Source of the DNA: an uncultured Pseudomonadota bacterium
GTDB lineage: Bacteria; Myxococcota_A; UBA796; CAJQPC01
NCBI GenBank assembly: GCA_913060515.1
Contig: CAJXRZ010000010.1
Coordinates: 1 to 64,000, forward strand
DNA: 64,000 bases
Direction of reading: 5' to 3'
Shown here: piece by piece, positions 8,677-17,435 of the stretch
Layout: each line of letters begins with the position of its first letter
How positions within the stretch are numbered: position 1 is the first letter of the stretch
Program-made: the position numbers and the translations under genes
The notes under the pieces: generated by a model
What the model saw: the letters and a program-made list of their open reading frames with translations, nothing else
Databases searched by the model: none
Told to the model about the DNA's origin: nothing

Positions 8677-9946
8677 CCTCAACCTCGCTGCTGAAGCTCT
8701 CTTGTAGGACACGCAGGCCCTCGGTATCGCCGATCTCGGCCAAGGTGCGCGCACGGCCAATGGCGTTGTGCAGGTAGCGCTTGAACATCGCCCGGGTCAT
8801 CGCATCGATCACCCCGCGTTGTTCAGGGGTGAGCTGACCCAAGAGGGCGGCGCTGCGCTGAAGCTCGGTCAAACGCGCGGCCTCTGCGGAGTGGGTCAGC
8901 TTGGCAATGACCGGGTCAGCTGTGCGGGCCCCAAGAGAGCGGTAGCAGCGCACGGCCTCGTGGGCGACCAGGACCTCGGCCTGCTTGGCGGCCACTTGCC
9001 GCTTCTCCAGGCCCTCCCGGGAGATCTCGCTCAGATCGTCGACGTTGTAGACGAAGGCGCCGTCCAGCTCATGCACATCGGGCGCCACGTTTCGCGGCAC
9101 GCTCAAATCGATGAGCAGGAGCGGACGATAGCGGCGCTTCTTGAGGATGGGCCGCATGCGGGCCCGGGTCAGGAGGTGGTGCCGCGCCGAGGTGCTGACG
9201 ACCGCGATGTCGACCCGCTCCAGGTAGCTGTCCAGCTGCTCGATCGGAATGGCCGTGGCGCCAAAGTCCTGGGCCAAGTTGACCGCGTTGGTGTAGGTGC
9301 GGGTGCTGACCAGCAGCTCCTCAACGCCCTTGGAGAGCAGCGACTGGCAGACCAGTCGGCCCATCTCCCCAGCGCCGAGCAGCAGCACCCGACGCTCCCT
9401 CAGGTCACCAAAGAGACTGCGTGCAAGCTCCACTCCAGCGGAGCCAGCGGAGACCGAGTCCCGGCCGATTCGCGTCTCGCTGCGCACCCGCTTGGCCACG
9501 GACAGCGTGCGCCGCAGCAGGGGCTGCATGACACGACCCAAAGCGCCATGGGCATTGGCTTGGGCAAAGGCCTGTTTGACCTGTCCCAGAATCTGCGGCT
9601 CCCCAAGGACCAGGCTGTCCAAGCTGGAGGCCACCCGGAAGAGATGCCCCACCGCTTCGGGGCCCTGGCGGGTGTACAGGTGCTGCTCCAGAGCGGTCAT
9701 GCGCAGGCCGTGGGCGCGGGCCAGGTAGTTTCCGATGCCCTGCTCACGGGCATTGGCCACCAGTGCGTAGACCTCGACCCGGTTGCAGGTGCTCAGGATC
9801 AGGGACTCGACCGTGCCGGCCGTCTCGCGCAGCCCGTTGAAGTGCTCTCCCAGGCGTTCAGGGGAGATGCTCAGGCGCTCCCGCAAGTCCACGGGCGCCG
9901 TGTGGTGGTTCAAACCCACTGAGACCAGCTCGAGCTGCCCGATCAT
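8663..9946 (-). CDS. hemA: Glutamyl-tRNA reductase
   Basis: HemA reduces glutamyl-tRNA to glutamate-1-semialdehyde, the first committed step of C5-pathway haem synthesis. The protein is 427 residues from ATG 9946. Visible features are VSVGLNHHTAPVDLRERL at the N terminus, the catalytic Cys in ILSTCNRVEVYAL, GEPQILGQVKQAF, the NADPH-binding VLLLGAGEMGRLV, and LLIDLSVPRNVAPDV. The start overlaps the hemX stop as ATGA, so translation is probably coupled. The frame extends to 10108 inside hemX, but the upstream part is not homologous. Confidence 0.96.
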   Translation of the reverse strand: MIGQLELVSVGLNHHTAPVDLRERLSISPERLGEHFNGLRETAGTVESLILSTCNRVEVYALVANAREQGIGNYLARAHGLRMTALEQHLYTRQGPEAVGHLFRVASSLDSLVLGEPQILGQVKQAFAQANAHGALGRVMQPLLRRTLSVAKRVRSETRIGRDSVSAGSAGVELARSLFGDLRERRVLLLGAGEMGRLVCQSLLSKGVEELLVSTRTYTNAVNLAQDFGATAIPIEQLDSYLERVDIAVVSTSARHHLLTRARMRPILKKRRYRPLLLIDLSVPRNVAPDVHELDGAFVYNVDDLSEISREGLEKRQVAAKQAEVLVAHEAVRCYRSLGARTADPVIAKLTHSAEAARLTELQRSAALLGQLTPEQRGVIDAMTRAMFKRYLHNAIGRARTLAEIGDTEGLRVLQESFSSEVEDDLS

Positions 9947-10746
9947 GGGTGCCATCCCTGACTGATCAGGAGCACGCTGCCCAGAGAGACCAACATGCCG
10001 GTGAACCCAAAGACCGAGAGCTGGGCGGTGATCTTGCCGCGCCAGCCGCCTACGACCCGCAGCAAGACCGCGAGTGCATACCAGCCCCAGAGCACCAGCG
10101 TGATCCACACCACAGGCCCCAGGCCGCCGCTTCCGTGGGCCGAGGCCCAGCCACCACCTGCTGCAATGCCCAGGGTCAAGCTCAGAAAGCCCACCACGAC
10201 GCAGCGTGTGTTCAGCTGGTCCAGGGACTCCATGCTGGGCAGCCCACCCAGACCTCGCAGGCGCTTTCGCTTCAGCCGTGAGCGAACCATCAGGAAGACA
10301 GCTGAGACCCCAAAGGAAAGGGCAAAGCTACTGATCCCTACGAAAGTCGCCAAGGCATGGATGGGGAAGAAGACGTTGGAGAGCACGGCATCCGTTTGGC
10401 TACTGGCACCGGGCAGGAGCAGGCCCACCCCCAACAACACGGCCGCAAGCGAGGACAACACGCCCGCGAGCACCTCTCCACGCTCTTTGGGCTGCAGCAG
10501 CAAGGCCCCAACACCGATGCCCGCAGAGATAAGCGCAACCGACTCCCCAATGTCGGAGACCGGAATGCGCCCGTTCTGAAACCAGACCCACCCAATGGCG
10601 CTCAGGTGCGCCAAGACGGCGAGCACAGCGCAGGCCAAACCAGCCTTAGAAACCCAAGGGCGCGGCCCCCATTTCGCGATGCGAAATGCGGCGGAGGCGC
10701 AATAGGCCAGCAGGGCCACCAGAAGCAGGGCGAGGTGCACAGCCAA
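9943..10746 (-). CDS. hemX: HemX/CcsA-like membrane protein beside hemA
   Basis: This 267-residue integral membrane protein has about eight hydrophobic segments and belongs to the CcsA/ResC/HemX-like cytochrome c assembly family. The region that would hold the haem-handling WWD motif reads GGGWASAHGSGGLGPVVW and lacks the Trp-Asp pairs. That argues for the HemX branch, which sits next to hemA in many bacteria and influences glutamyl-tRNA reductase level, rather than for a true cytochrome c synthase. It starts at TTG 10746 (a GTG at 10740 is an alternative) and overlaps hemA by four bases. Confidence 0.85.
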   Translation of the reverse strand: MAVHLALLLVALLAYCASAAFRIAKWGPRPWVSKAGLACAVLAVLAHLSAIGWVWFQNGRIPVSDIGESVALISAGIGVGALLLQPKERGEVLAGVLSSLAAVLLGVGLLLPGASSQTDAVLSNVFFPIHALATFVGISSFALSFGVSAVFLMVRSRLKRKRLRGLGGLPSMESLDQLNTRCVVVGFLSLTLGIAAGGGWASAHGSGGLGPVVWITLVLWGWYALAVLLRVVGGWRGKITAQLSVFGFTGMLVSLGSVLLISQGWHP

Positions 10747-10761
10747 TAGCTAACCTGCGGC

Positions 10762-12120
10762 TCAGCTTTGGATGCGTTTCCGGAGCAAGCGCACCTCGCG
10801 CTTGGCGCCCAGGTGGTCGGGCACAATCTCAAGCAGGTTCTCAAAGCTGGCCAGAGCGTCCCTGGGCCGGTCCGCCATCTTGTAGAGCCTTCCGATGCGG
10901 TAGAGGCCCTCCACACGCGGAATGATCCCGGCGTCCTTGCAGATCTCACGGATGTCGCCGATGGCATCCGGCACGGAGCGCTGCTTGAGAATGGTGAGCA
11001 CAAAGGCACGCATCACTGCGTAGAGCAGGTCAGCGGAGTCCAGCTCAATGGCCCGGTCCAGCTCGTCCAAGGACTCTTGCCAGTTCCGATAGTGCTCATG
11101 GCCTTGGGCGCGCTTGAAGCAGGCCCTGGCCTCGTCCCGGTCCAGGCGGGAGACGAAGGGCACCCCCTTGGCCTTGCACTCCCAGCGCTCCTTCTCTTCT
11201 TTGAGAAGGCCCGGCTCTCGCGTGAGTCGGTCTTTGGCCTCGGTCATGGCCGAGAAGACCGCAGAGGCGGCTGCCTGGTAGGGCGCCGGCCGCCGGCCAA
11301 TCTGGTCCGGATGGAAGGGGGTGGCGACCTTTCGGTACTGCTTGGAGATTCCGTCGACATCCAACCAGGCCATGTTCTCTTTCGGCTCGATGCCCAAGGC
11401 CTCCAGCGGCGGCGCGTTGAGGATCTCCTTGGAGCGCCGCTCCAGTGCTTGAATCTTGGACTTGAGCTTGCGACGGCGCTCCGCCTTGGCTGCGTCTTCC
11501 GCTCCGGCCTCTAAACGCAGCACATCGACGGCCAAGAGCAGGTCCAAAGCTACCCAGGTCAGGTCGTCCTCGGGGATTCCGGCGACCACGTCCCGTAAGG
11601 GTGTTCCCTGACGGGCCCGTCGCATCAGCCCGGCAGCGTGTGTGCCCAGATCCTTTGCGGCGCGCCCCGTAGGCCGAAGGGTGTAGCCAAGACGCGAACG
11701 GTATTCGTGGCAGACCGTCACTGGGGGGCGCTCCGCGGCGAACCCGAGCCGAAGGATCTTCGCCAGAGAGTCATTGAGGGGAAAACAGCCCGGAGGTGGG
11801 GCCACATCGACGGTACAGACCGCCTCGAGCCCTTCGCTGCCGTGGGTCATGGCAAAGGCCACACCGATGTCGGTGGCTGCGACGCGGAAGGCCTGCTGCA
11901 TATCGACACCGGACTGAATGGCGCTGGCCAGGTCATCCCTGAGGTTGCCGCTTGGGCTCGGGGTGACCGACTCCAGCAGGCCGGGCATGTCCTCGACTTG
12001 CACCACTTTGCCGCGCTGCAGATAGATCCGCGTGCTGTGCCCACCACTGAGAAGCTCTAAGAGCCCGGTCCATTGCTCCAGGTGGGCAACGTAGAGCTGA
12101 CTGACGGGCGCGGACGGCAT
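10762..12120 (-). CDS. DUF4388-like / J-domain-like / TPR protein
   Basis: This 452-residue cytoplasmic protein begins with a PatA/DUF4388-type domain (LYVAHLEQWTGLLELLSGGHSTRIYLQRGKVVQV) at about residues 8-45. A middle region near residue 270 looks like a DnaJ J-domain: YRKVATPFHPDQ keeps the HPD tripeptide that stimulates Hsp70. TPR-like helices follow to the C terminus (ARACFKRAQGHEHYRNWQESLDELDRAIELDS; RIGRLYKMADRPRDALASFENLLEIVPDHLGA). It probably links a signalling input to Hsp70 or a protein-assembly platform. It lies 15 bases upstream of hemX on the same strand, so it may be cotranscribed with the haem genes. Confidence 0.8.
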   Translation of the reverse strand: MPSAPVSQLYVAHLEQWTGLLELLSGGHSTRIYLQRGKVVQVEDMPGLLESVTPSPSGNLRDDLASAIQSGVDMQQAFRVAATDIGVAFAMTHGSEGLEAVCTVDVAPPPGCFPLNDSLAKILRLGFAAERPPVTVCHEYRSRLGYTLRPTGRAAKDLGTHAAGLMRRARQGTPLRDVVAGIPEDDLTWVALDLLLAVDVLRLEAGAEDAAKAERRRKLKSKIQALERRSKEILNAPPLEALGIEPKENMAWLDVDGISKQYRKVATPFHPDQIGRRPAPYQAAASAVFSAMTEAKDRLTREPGLLKEEKERWECKAKGVPFVSRLDRDEARACFKRAQGHEHYRNWQESLDELDRAIELDSADLLYAVMRAFVLTILKQRSVPDAIGDIREICKDAGIIPRVEGLYRIGRLYKMADRPRDALASFENLLEIVPDHLGAKREVRLLRKRIQS

Positions 12121-12235
12121 CGGGTCTCCAAGGACTCAGTGGCAGGCCGTGCTGGCCCTTGCCCTGGGCCCCACTGGAGTTTAAACCAAGCCACCCGCTC
12201 AGAGCAGCGACTCACCCGTACAAGGAGCCAATCTC

Positions 12236-12565
12236 ATGGCATCTGATCTCATCACCAACGTCACCGAAGCCGACTTTAAGGCCCAGGTCCTGGACTCCGA
12301 CCAACCTGTGCTCGTGGACTTCTGGGCGACCTGGTGCGCGCCGTGCAAGGCACTGGCCCCCAAGATCGCTGATGTCGCCGGTGACTTTGACGGCCGCGCC
12401 CGCGTGGTCAAGCTCGACATCGACAAGAACCGCAAGATCGCCATGAACTACAACGTGCGCTCGATCCCCACCCTGATCGTCTTCAAGAACGGTGAGGCTG
12501 TCGGCTCCGCCGTCGGCAACGTGGACAAGGCCAAGATCGCGCAGCTGCTGAGCGAAGCGCTCTGA
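12236..12565 (+). CDS. trxA: Thioredoxin
   Basis: This 109-residue thioredoxin carries the redox motif WCAPCK near residues 30-35, the buried Asp in LVDFWATWCAPC, cis-Pro in RSIPTLIVFKNGE, and a final helix KAKIAQLLSEAL. The motif has Ala where most thioredoxins have Gly (WCGPC), a substitution seen in some lineages that may shift the redox potential slightly. It reduces disulfides in the cytosol with electrons from thioredoxin reductase. An AAGGAG precedes the ATG. Confidence 0.96.
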   Translation: MASDLITNVTEADFKAQVLDSDQPVLVDFWATWCAPCKALAPKIADVAGDFDGRARVVKLDIDKNRKIAMNYNVRSIPTLIVFKNGEAVGSAVGNVDKAKIAQLLSEAL

Positions 12566-12570
12566 GCGCC

Positions 12571-12585
12571 CCAGCCTTGCGCTGG
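12571..12585. terminator. Hairpin between convergent trxA and mreB
   Basis: CCAGC-CTTGC-GCTGG forms a five-base-pair stem with a five-base loop in the 22-base gap between the convergent trxA and mreB stops. It could terminate both transcripts. There is no clear T-tract, so this rests on position and symmetry. Confidence 0.4.
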
Positions 12586-12587
12586 TC

Positions 12588-13634
12588 TTAGCAGGCCACC
12601 GCACGCAAGAAGTCGATGTGCGCCAGGGCCTTTCCGGCTCCGGCCACCACGGCGGCTTCCGGGTCATCGGCGACGATGACTGGGAGGCCCGTTGCTTGGC
12701 GCATGGCCAAGTCCAGACGCTTGAGTTGGGCCGCCCCGCCGGTGAGCACAATGCCCTTGTCGACAATGTCCGAGGCCAACTCCGGGGGAGTCTTCTCCAG
12801 CGCTGCAAGCAGGGTGTCCACCAAGAGCTGCACGGTGCTGGCGAGCGCCTCTCTGACCTCGCCTGAGCCCACGCGCACAGCCCTTGGCCAGCCGGTGACC
12901 AGGTCACGGCCACGCACTTCGATACTCAGGGCGGGATCTCGCTTCAACGCCGCCGCGTTCCCCAGCTTGATCTTGATCTCTTCGGCCGTGATTGGACCGA
13001 TGAGGAGCCCCCGATTGTCCTTGATGTAGTTGATGATGGCCGCGTCCATCTGATCGCCACCCACCCGCACACTGCGGCTGTAGACGATGCCGCCCATGCT
13101 GACGACGGCCACCTCGGTGGTACCTCCGCCTACGTCGACGATCATGTTGCCGCTGGGCTCGGTGATGTCCAGACCGGCCCCAATGGCGGCCGCCAGCGGC
13201 TCTTCAACCAGGTGAACCTCACGGGCGCCGGCCGCCTCAGCGCACTCCCGCATGGCGCGCTTCTCCACTTCGGTCGTGCCGTATGGAATGCAGACCACAC
13301 AGCGCGGGCGCACGATGTGGTTGGGTCCCATGCTGGCGTGCATGAACAAGCGCAACATGGCCTCGGTCACTTCAAAGTCGGCGATGACCCCATCCCGCAG
13401 CGGGCGCACCACCCGAATGTCCGCAGGAGCGCGGCCCAGCATCTCTCTGGCCTCGGCTCCGGCAGCGAGGACGGATTTCTGCCCCTTGTGGTTTGTGTGC
13501 AGTGCGACCACGGAAGGTTCGCGACAGACCACGCCTCGACCACGAACATGGAGCAATGAGTTGGCGGTACCGAGATCGATCGCCATGTCTTGGGAGAGCG
13601 CGCCAAGCACGCCATCCAGCAGTCTGGAGGCCAT
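12588..13634 (-). CDS. mreB: MreB/actin-like rod-shape protein
   Basis: MreB polymerises on the inner membrane and organises lateral cell-wall synthesis. The 348-residue protein shows the actin-fold ATP sites: IDLGTANSLLHVRG (phosphate 1), GNMIVDVGGGTTEVAVVS (phosphate 2), GIVLTGGAAQLKRLD (adenosine), and the conserved GLDITEPSG. The start at ATG 13634 gives MASRLLDGVLGALSQDMAIDLGT. The frame extends to 13703 without homology. No mreC, mreD or rodA follows, so this may be a second, stand-alone MreB paralogue rather than the main rod operon copy. Confidence 0.94.
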   Translation of the reverse strand: MASRLLDGVLGALSQDMAIDLGTANSLLHVRGRGVVCREPSVVALHTNHKGQKSVLAAGAEAREMLGRAPADIRVVRPLRDGVIADFEVTEAMLRLFMHASMGPNHIVRPRCVVCIPYGTTEVEKRAMRECAEAAGAREVHLVEEPLAAAIGAGLDITEPSGNMIVDVGGGTTEVAVVSMGGIVYSRSVRVGGDQMDAAIINYIKDNRGLLIGPITAEEIKIKLGNAAALKRDPALSIEVRGRDLVTGWPRAVRVGSGEVREALASTVQLLVDTLLAALEKTPPELASDIVDKGIVLTGGAAQLKRLDLAMRQATGLPVIVADDPEAAVVAGAGKALAHIDFLRAVAC

Positions 13635-13693
13635 TGGGGGGCAGCCTTGGGGGGAGGAGAGAGGCGGGAGAGTGAAGATGTGGGGGGTAATGG

Positions 13694-13722
13694 CGTATAG
13701 CACCTCGTAGATCCCGGCCCAA
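13694..13722 (-). promoter_or_regulatory. Possible sigma-70-type promoter for mreB
   Basis: Read on the minus strand, TTGGGC (13717-13722) is followed after 17 bases by TATACG (13694-13699), about 60 bases before the mreB ATG. The match to consensus is partial, so this is a weak call. Confidence 0.25.
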
Positions 13723-13794
13723 GTCCCTTGTTCAAGCGCTCACAAACGCGCTACTTCTCAGCATCCACCGCCCCCTTTCGGAAGGAGACATCCC

Positions 13795-14637
13795 ATGCGC
13801 AGATTCGCACGCAGTACCGCCCTGGGCCTCGTCCTCGCAGCATCCACTCTGGTCGCCTGCGTCAAGGTGCCCGTCACGGGGCGCCGGCAAGCCAATCTGA
13901 TTCCAGATGCCTTGATGCGCCAGCTCGGCGCGTCCACGTACCAGAGCACTCTGGCTGACGAGCAGGTGGCCAAGGGCACCGAGAACGCCAAGGTGATCAA
14001 CAGCGTGGGCAAGAAGATCGCCAAGTCGGCGGATCAGCCCAAGTTCGACTGGCAGTTCAAGCTGCTTCAGGCCAGTGACACCATCAACGCCTGGTGCCTT
14101 CCTGGCGGAAAGATCGCCGTCTACACCGGGCTCCTACCGGTGGTCGAGTCCGAGGCGGGCCTGGCCTTTGTCATGGGCCACGAGGTCGGTCACGCGACCG
14201 CACACCACGGCGCCGAGCGCCTCTCCCAGCAGCTCGCGGTCCTGGGCGGAATGGGCGCGCTCTACCTCTACTTGGACAACAAGACCGAGATGAGCCCCGA
14301 GCAGATCGCCATCATCAGCGCGGCGGCCGGTGCCGGTGCAGAGGTCGGCTACGTGCTGCCCTTCTCGCGCTTGCATGAGAAGGAAGCCGATGTCATCGGC
14401 ATGATGTACATGGCCAAGGCCGGCTACCCGCCAAAGGAAGCCCCCCTGGTTTGGGACCGCATGGAAGCTGCAACGGGCGGCGGGAACGTCTCCATTCTCA
14501 GCACGCACCCCACCAACAAGGATCGCAAGAAGAACCTGAACGAGTGGATGCCCCAAGCCACCAAGCGCTACAAGCGCAACAAGGACAAGGTCAAGGGCGA
14601 CAGCACCACCAAGCTCTGGAGCGCCTCTCAGTTCTGA
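13795..14637 (+). CDS. M48-family metalloprotease lipoprotein (LoiP/BepA-like)
   Basis: This 280-residue protein has a lipoprotein signal peptide ending ASTLVAC (Cys22) followed by VKVPVTGRRQ, typical of envelope M48 proteases. The zinc site is HEVGH at residues 129-133, with the third ligand Glu expected in LHEKEADVIGM. Such enzymes degrade misfolded outer-membrane proteins in the periplasm. GGAAGGAGA lies just upstream of the ATG. No TPR domain is present, so it resembles LoiP/YggG more than BepA. Confidence 0.93.
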   Translation: MRRFARSTALGLVLAASTLVACVKVPVTGRRQANLIPDALMRQLGASTYQSTLADEQVAKGTENAKVINSVGKKIAKSADQPKFDWQFKLLQASDTINAWCLPGGKIAVYTGLLPVVESEAGLAFVMGHEVGHATAHHGAERLSQQLAVLGGMGALYLYLDNKTEMSPEQIAIISAAAGAGAEVGYVLPFSRLHEKEADVIGMMYMAKAGYPPKEAPLVWDRMEAATGGGNVSILSTHPTNKDRKKNLNEWMPQATKRYKRNKDKVKGDSTTKLWSASQF

Positions 14638-14653
14638 GGCCACCCTCTCAGAC

Positions 14654-15412
14654 TCAGGGCAGCCGCCCCACGTGTCCAAAGATGGGCCAGTAGAGCGTCC
14701 GCGAGGCCTCTACTGGCCCCTCTTGCGTCCAAGCCCAGCGGAGCTGGTCCTCGAAGGCTGCGACGGGGTCGACCCCCGTGACCTCGTAGGCGCGCATGCT
14801 GCCTGACCAAGTGCGCATCAGGTCCATGAGTTGAACGAGGTCGCCGATGGATTGAGCGGAGAACTCAGGCATCTCGATTCGCTCATAAGGAAAGGGCAAG
14901 CCCGCATAGCGCTCAGCGACGACACGGTACGACTCCGTCCAGTAAGGCTCAATGCTGTCCGCGTAGCCTTGAATTGCCTCTTGAAGGTGATGACAGCCAC
15001 GCAGCCGAGTGCCGTAGGAGAAAAGCGCAAGCAAGGCCCTGGGCGCAGCGACACGCTCAACTGCTGCGTAGAAGGCCGGAAGGTCCAACCAATGGGCCGC
15101 GGCTCCCACCGTCACCAAGCCTACGCTTCCATCCTTGAGGCTGGGCGTCTCGGCACGCTCCAGGACGAACTCAACGCCAGGTCGAGACTGGGCCTGGGAG
15201 AGCTGTGCGGAGCTGGCGTCGCTGGCGTGGACCTTGGGGAAGTGGTGGACCAGCATCCGGGCCAGCTGACCAGATCCCGTCGCAGCATCCCAGGCTAGGT
15301 GGTGCTCCTCCACCAAACTCGCCAACCACGAGACGAGTGCCTCCGGATAGGCTGGACGGGCGCGCGCGTACAAGCTCGAGCCCTGGGAGAAGTGGTCTTC
15401 AAAGGGCCTCAA
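14654..15412 (-). CDS. Class I SAM-dependent methyltransferase
   Basis: This 252-residue protein starts FEDHFSQGSSLYARARPAYPEAL, a common opening for small UbiE/type-11-like methyltransferases. The SAM-binding motif I is AWDAATGSGQLARML, followed by VHASDASSAQLSQAQ and VGLVTVGAAAHWLDLPAFYAAVERV. The substrate is unknown. Its start overlaps the end of the hybrid kinase gene by 14 bases, so it is cotranscribed with the HbpS-like sensor pair and may be part of the response. Confidence 0.88.
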   Translation of the reverse strand: MRPFEDHFSQGSSLYARARPAYPEALVSWLASLVEEHHLAWDAATGSGQLARMLVHHFPKVHASDASSAQLSQAQSRPGVEFVLERAETPSLKDGSVGLVTVGAAAHWLDLPAFYAAVERVAAPRALLALFSYGTRLRGCHHLQEAIQGYADSIEPYWTESYRVVAERYAGLPFPYERIEMPEFSAQSIGDLVQLMDLMRTWSGSMRAYEVTGVDPVAAFEDQLRWAWTQEGPVEASRTLYWPIFGHVGRLP

Positions 15413-17435
15413 CGGACAACTCCACAGCCTTCAAGGTCTTCAGAACGCCCTGCAGGGCCGCGCTATCCAAGGGCTTGGACAACATCGTGTTGGCGCCGGC
15501 CTGCAGACATGCCTGCTGGACCTCGACCCTGAGTTCTCCGCTGAGCATGACCACTGGACACGGCGGCCTCTCCAACGCTTGAAGGACCTCAAGTCCCGTG
15601 CACACTGGCATATAGAGATCCAGGAAAGCCACGTCGAAGGTACCCTTCTGCAGGGCTTCCAGTGCCGCACCACCGTCCGCGACGCTCTGGGTTGAGAACC
15701 CGAGGCGCTCCAAGAGGTGGGTCAGCACCATTCGGTTGACGAGGTCGTCATCAGCGACCAAAGCATGTCCCGACTGGGGCTGGACCTGATGGAAACGGCC
15801 CAGAACGCTCTGCACTTTCTCCAGGGTGAGCGGCTTTGCCAAGAAGCCATCCATCCCTGAAGCGAAGCAACGGCGCTGCGTCTCCGGTAGCCGATCGGCC
15901 GTCAGGGCAAACACTGGGACCAAACAGTTCGGCGATCCCGATGGCAAGCGCCGCAGCCGCTCCGTCGTGGTGATGCCATCCAAGCTAGGCATGTGGACAT
16001 CCATCAGAACAAGATCGAAGGCGTGACGGGCGAGCAGCTCCAGAGCCTTGACGCCGTCTTCGGCCGAACGGACCCGCCAGCCACTGCGCTGACACAGGAG
16101 CTCAGCGACCCGGCGGTTAACCGCGTTGTCGTCCACGACCAGGACCTCTGGTTGGCCACTGCCCTCCCGAGGTGCAAGCTCCAGCTCTCGTGCGCGCTGC
16201 ATGCGGACGGAGGCCTCGAAGCAAGAGCCCTGACCGGGCGCTGAACGCAAGAGGCGCAAGTCCCCGCCCATGAGCTGGCTGAGGGAGCGGGAGATTGAGA
16301 GGCCAAGGCCGGTCCCGCCAAAGCGCCGTGTGATGCTGCTGTCGCCTTGAGAGAAGCGCTCAAAGAGCTTGGCCTGAACCTCAGAATCCATTCCGATTCC
16401 TGAGTCCTCAACCTGCAAGACCAGACGAACAAGGTCGCCTTCATCCACCACGCTCATTCGAACGTCGATTCTGCCCTCTGGGCTAAACTTGACGGCATTG
16501 GCGACCAAGTTGATCAACACGCGGCGAAGACGTCCCACGTCCCCGAGCAAGGCCGTTGGCACATCTGGGGCAATCACCCCGTTGAGCTGGACTCCAGTAG
16601 AGAGCGCTTGCCTGCGCACCATGGAGAGCACGTCTTGGACCATGGTCTGCGGTCTAAAGGGCCGAGGATCTAACTCAACATTTCCACTCTCAATACGGCC
16701 ATAGTCGAGCAGATCCTCGATCATCTCCATCAGCGAGAGCGCCGAGCGCTGGACCATGCTGGCCTGCTCCGTCTGCTCAGCGCTCAGCTTGCTATCGAGG
16801 AGCAGCTCCGCCATCCCCAGGACCCCATTCATTGGCGTGCGCAGCTCGTGACTGACGGTCGCCAGGAACTCGGTCTTGGCCTGGTCTGCTGCCTGTGCAC
16901 GGTCTCTGGCTAGGCTCAGAGACTGCGTGTGAACCAAGTTTTGATAGACCAGCCCCGTCATGTTGGCCACGTACTTGAGCAGCTCGATGTGCAGCGCCGT
17001 GAAGTTATGGGCCTGCCCCGAGGCCAAGCCAATGGCCCCAACACACTGGTCGCGCGCCAGGACCGGAAGCCAGAGCCGGCTGCGCACGGACCACCCTCGT
17101 CTGCTTGACTTGGAGCGGCTCGGCTCCGCGTCGGTATCCGGGATGTGGATGACCTCCCGGGTGCGGATCACGTGGCCAGGATGTCGATCCATGGCGGTGC
17201 GCTCCGCCTCCAGCCTCTCCTCCTCGGAGAAGCCCTTGGCCCGAACGAGGTGGAAGCGATCAAGCGCCTCATCGAAGAGGTAGAGGCCCGAGTACTCAAC
17301 CTCAACGATCCCGCCGACGATCTGCATGACCTCATCCCCAAGCGAGGACAGGTCGTGCATGTGTGAGAAGCGGGATGTGATCTCTCCAAGGGAGACCACC
17401 AGCTCCAAGCGATCCTGGACACTGTCCGTGCTCAA
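15399..17435 (-). CDS. Hybrid histidine kinase: GAF-HisKA-HATPase-REC-REC
   Basis: This large soluble sensor kinase is about 678 residues. A GAF-like domain covers roughly residues 20-165. The HisKA domain has the phospho-accepting His in VSHELRTPMNG (near residue 196), and the HATPase motifs are NLVANAVKFS, DSGIGM and FGGTGLGLSI. Two receiver domains follow: VLVVDDNAVNRR with acceptor Asp in LVLMDVHMPS, and ALVADDDLVNRM with acceptor in VAFLDLYMPV. No transmembrane segment is seen. I choose TTG 17435, which overlaps the stop of the HbpS-like gene as TTGA. The frame is open to 17474. Two receivers and no output domain imply phosphorelay to another protein. Confidence 0.93.
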   Translation of the reverse strand: MSTDSVQDRLELVVSLGEITSRFSHMHDLSSLGDEVMQIVGGIVEVEYSGLYLFDEALDRFHLVRAKGFSEEERLEAERTAMDRHPGHVIRTREVIHIPDTDAEPSRSKSSRRGWSVRSRLWLPVLARDQCVGAIGLASGQAHNFTALHIELLKYVANMTGLVYQNLVHTQSLSLARDRAQAADQAKTEFLATVSHELRTPMNGVLGMAELLLDSKLSAEQTEQASMVQRSALSLMEMIEDLLDYGRIESGNVELDPRPFRPQTMVQDVLSMVRRQALSTGVQLNGVIAPDVPTALLGDVGRLRRVLINLVANAVKFSPEGRIDVRMSVVDEGDLVRLVLQVEDSGIGMDSEVQAKLFERFSQGDSSITRRFGGTGLGLSISRSLSQLMGGDLRLLRSAPGQGSCFEASVRMQRARELELAPREGSGQPEVLVVDDNAVNRRVAELLCQRSGWRVRSAEDGVKALELLARHAFDLVLMDVHMPSLDGITTTERLRRLPSGSPNCLVPVFALTADRLPETQRRCFASGMDGFLAKPLTLEKVQSVLGRFHQVQPQSGHALVADDDLVNRMVLTHLLERLGFSTQSVADGGAALEALQKGTFDVAFLDLYMPVCTGLEVLQALERPPCPVVMLSGELRVEVQQACLQAGANTMLSKPLDSAALQGVLKTLKAVELSVEAL

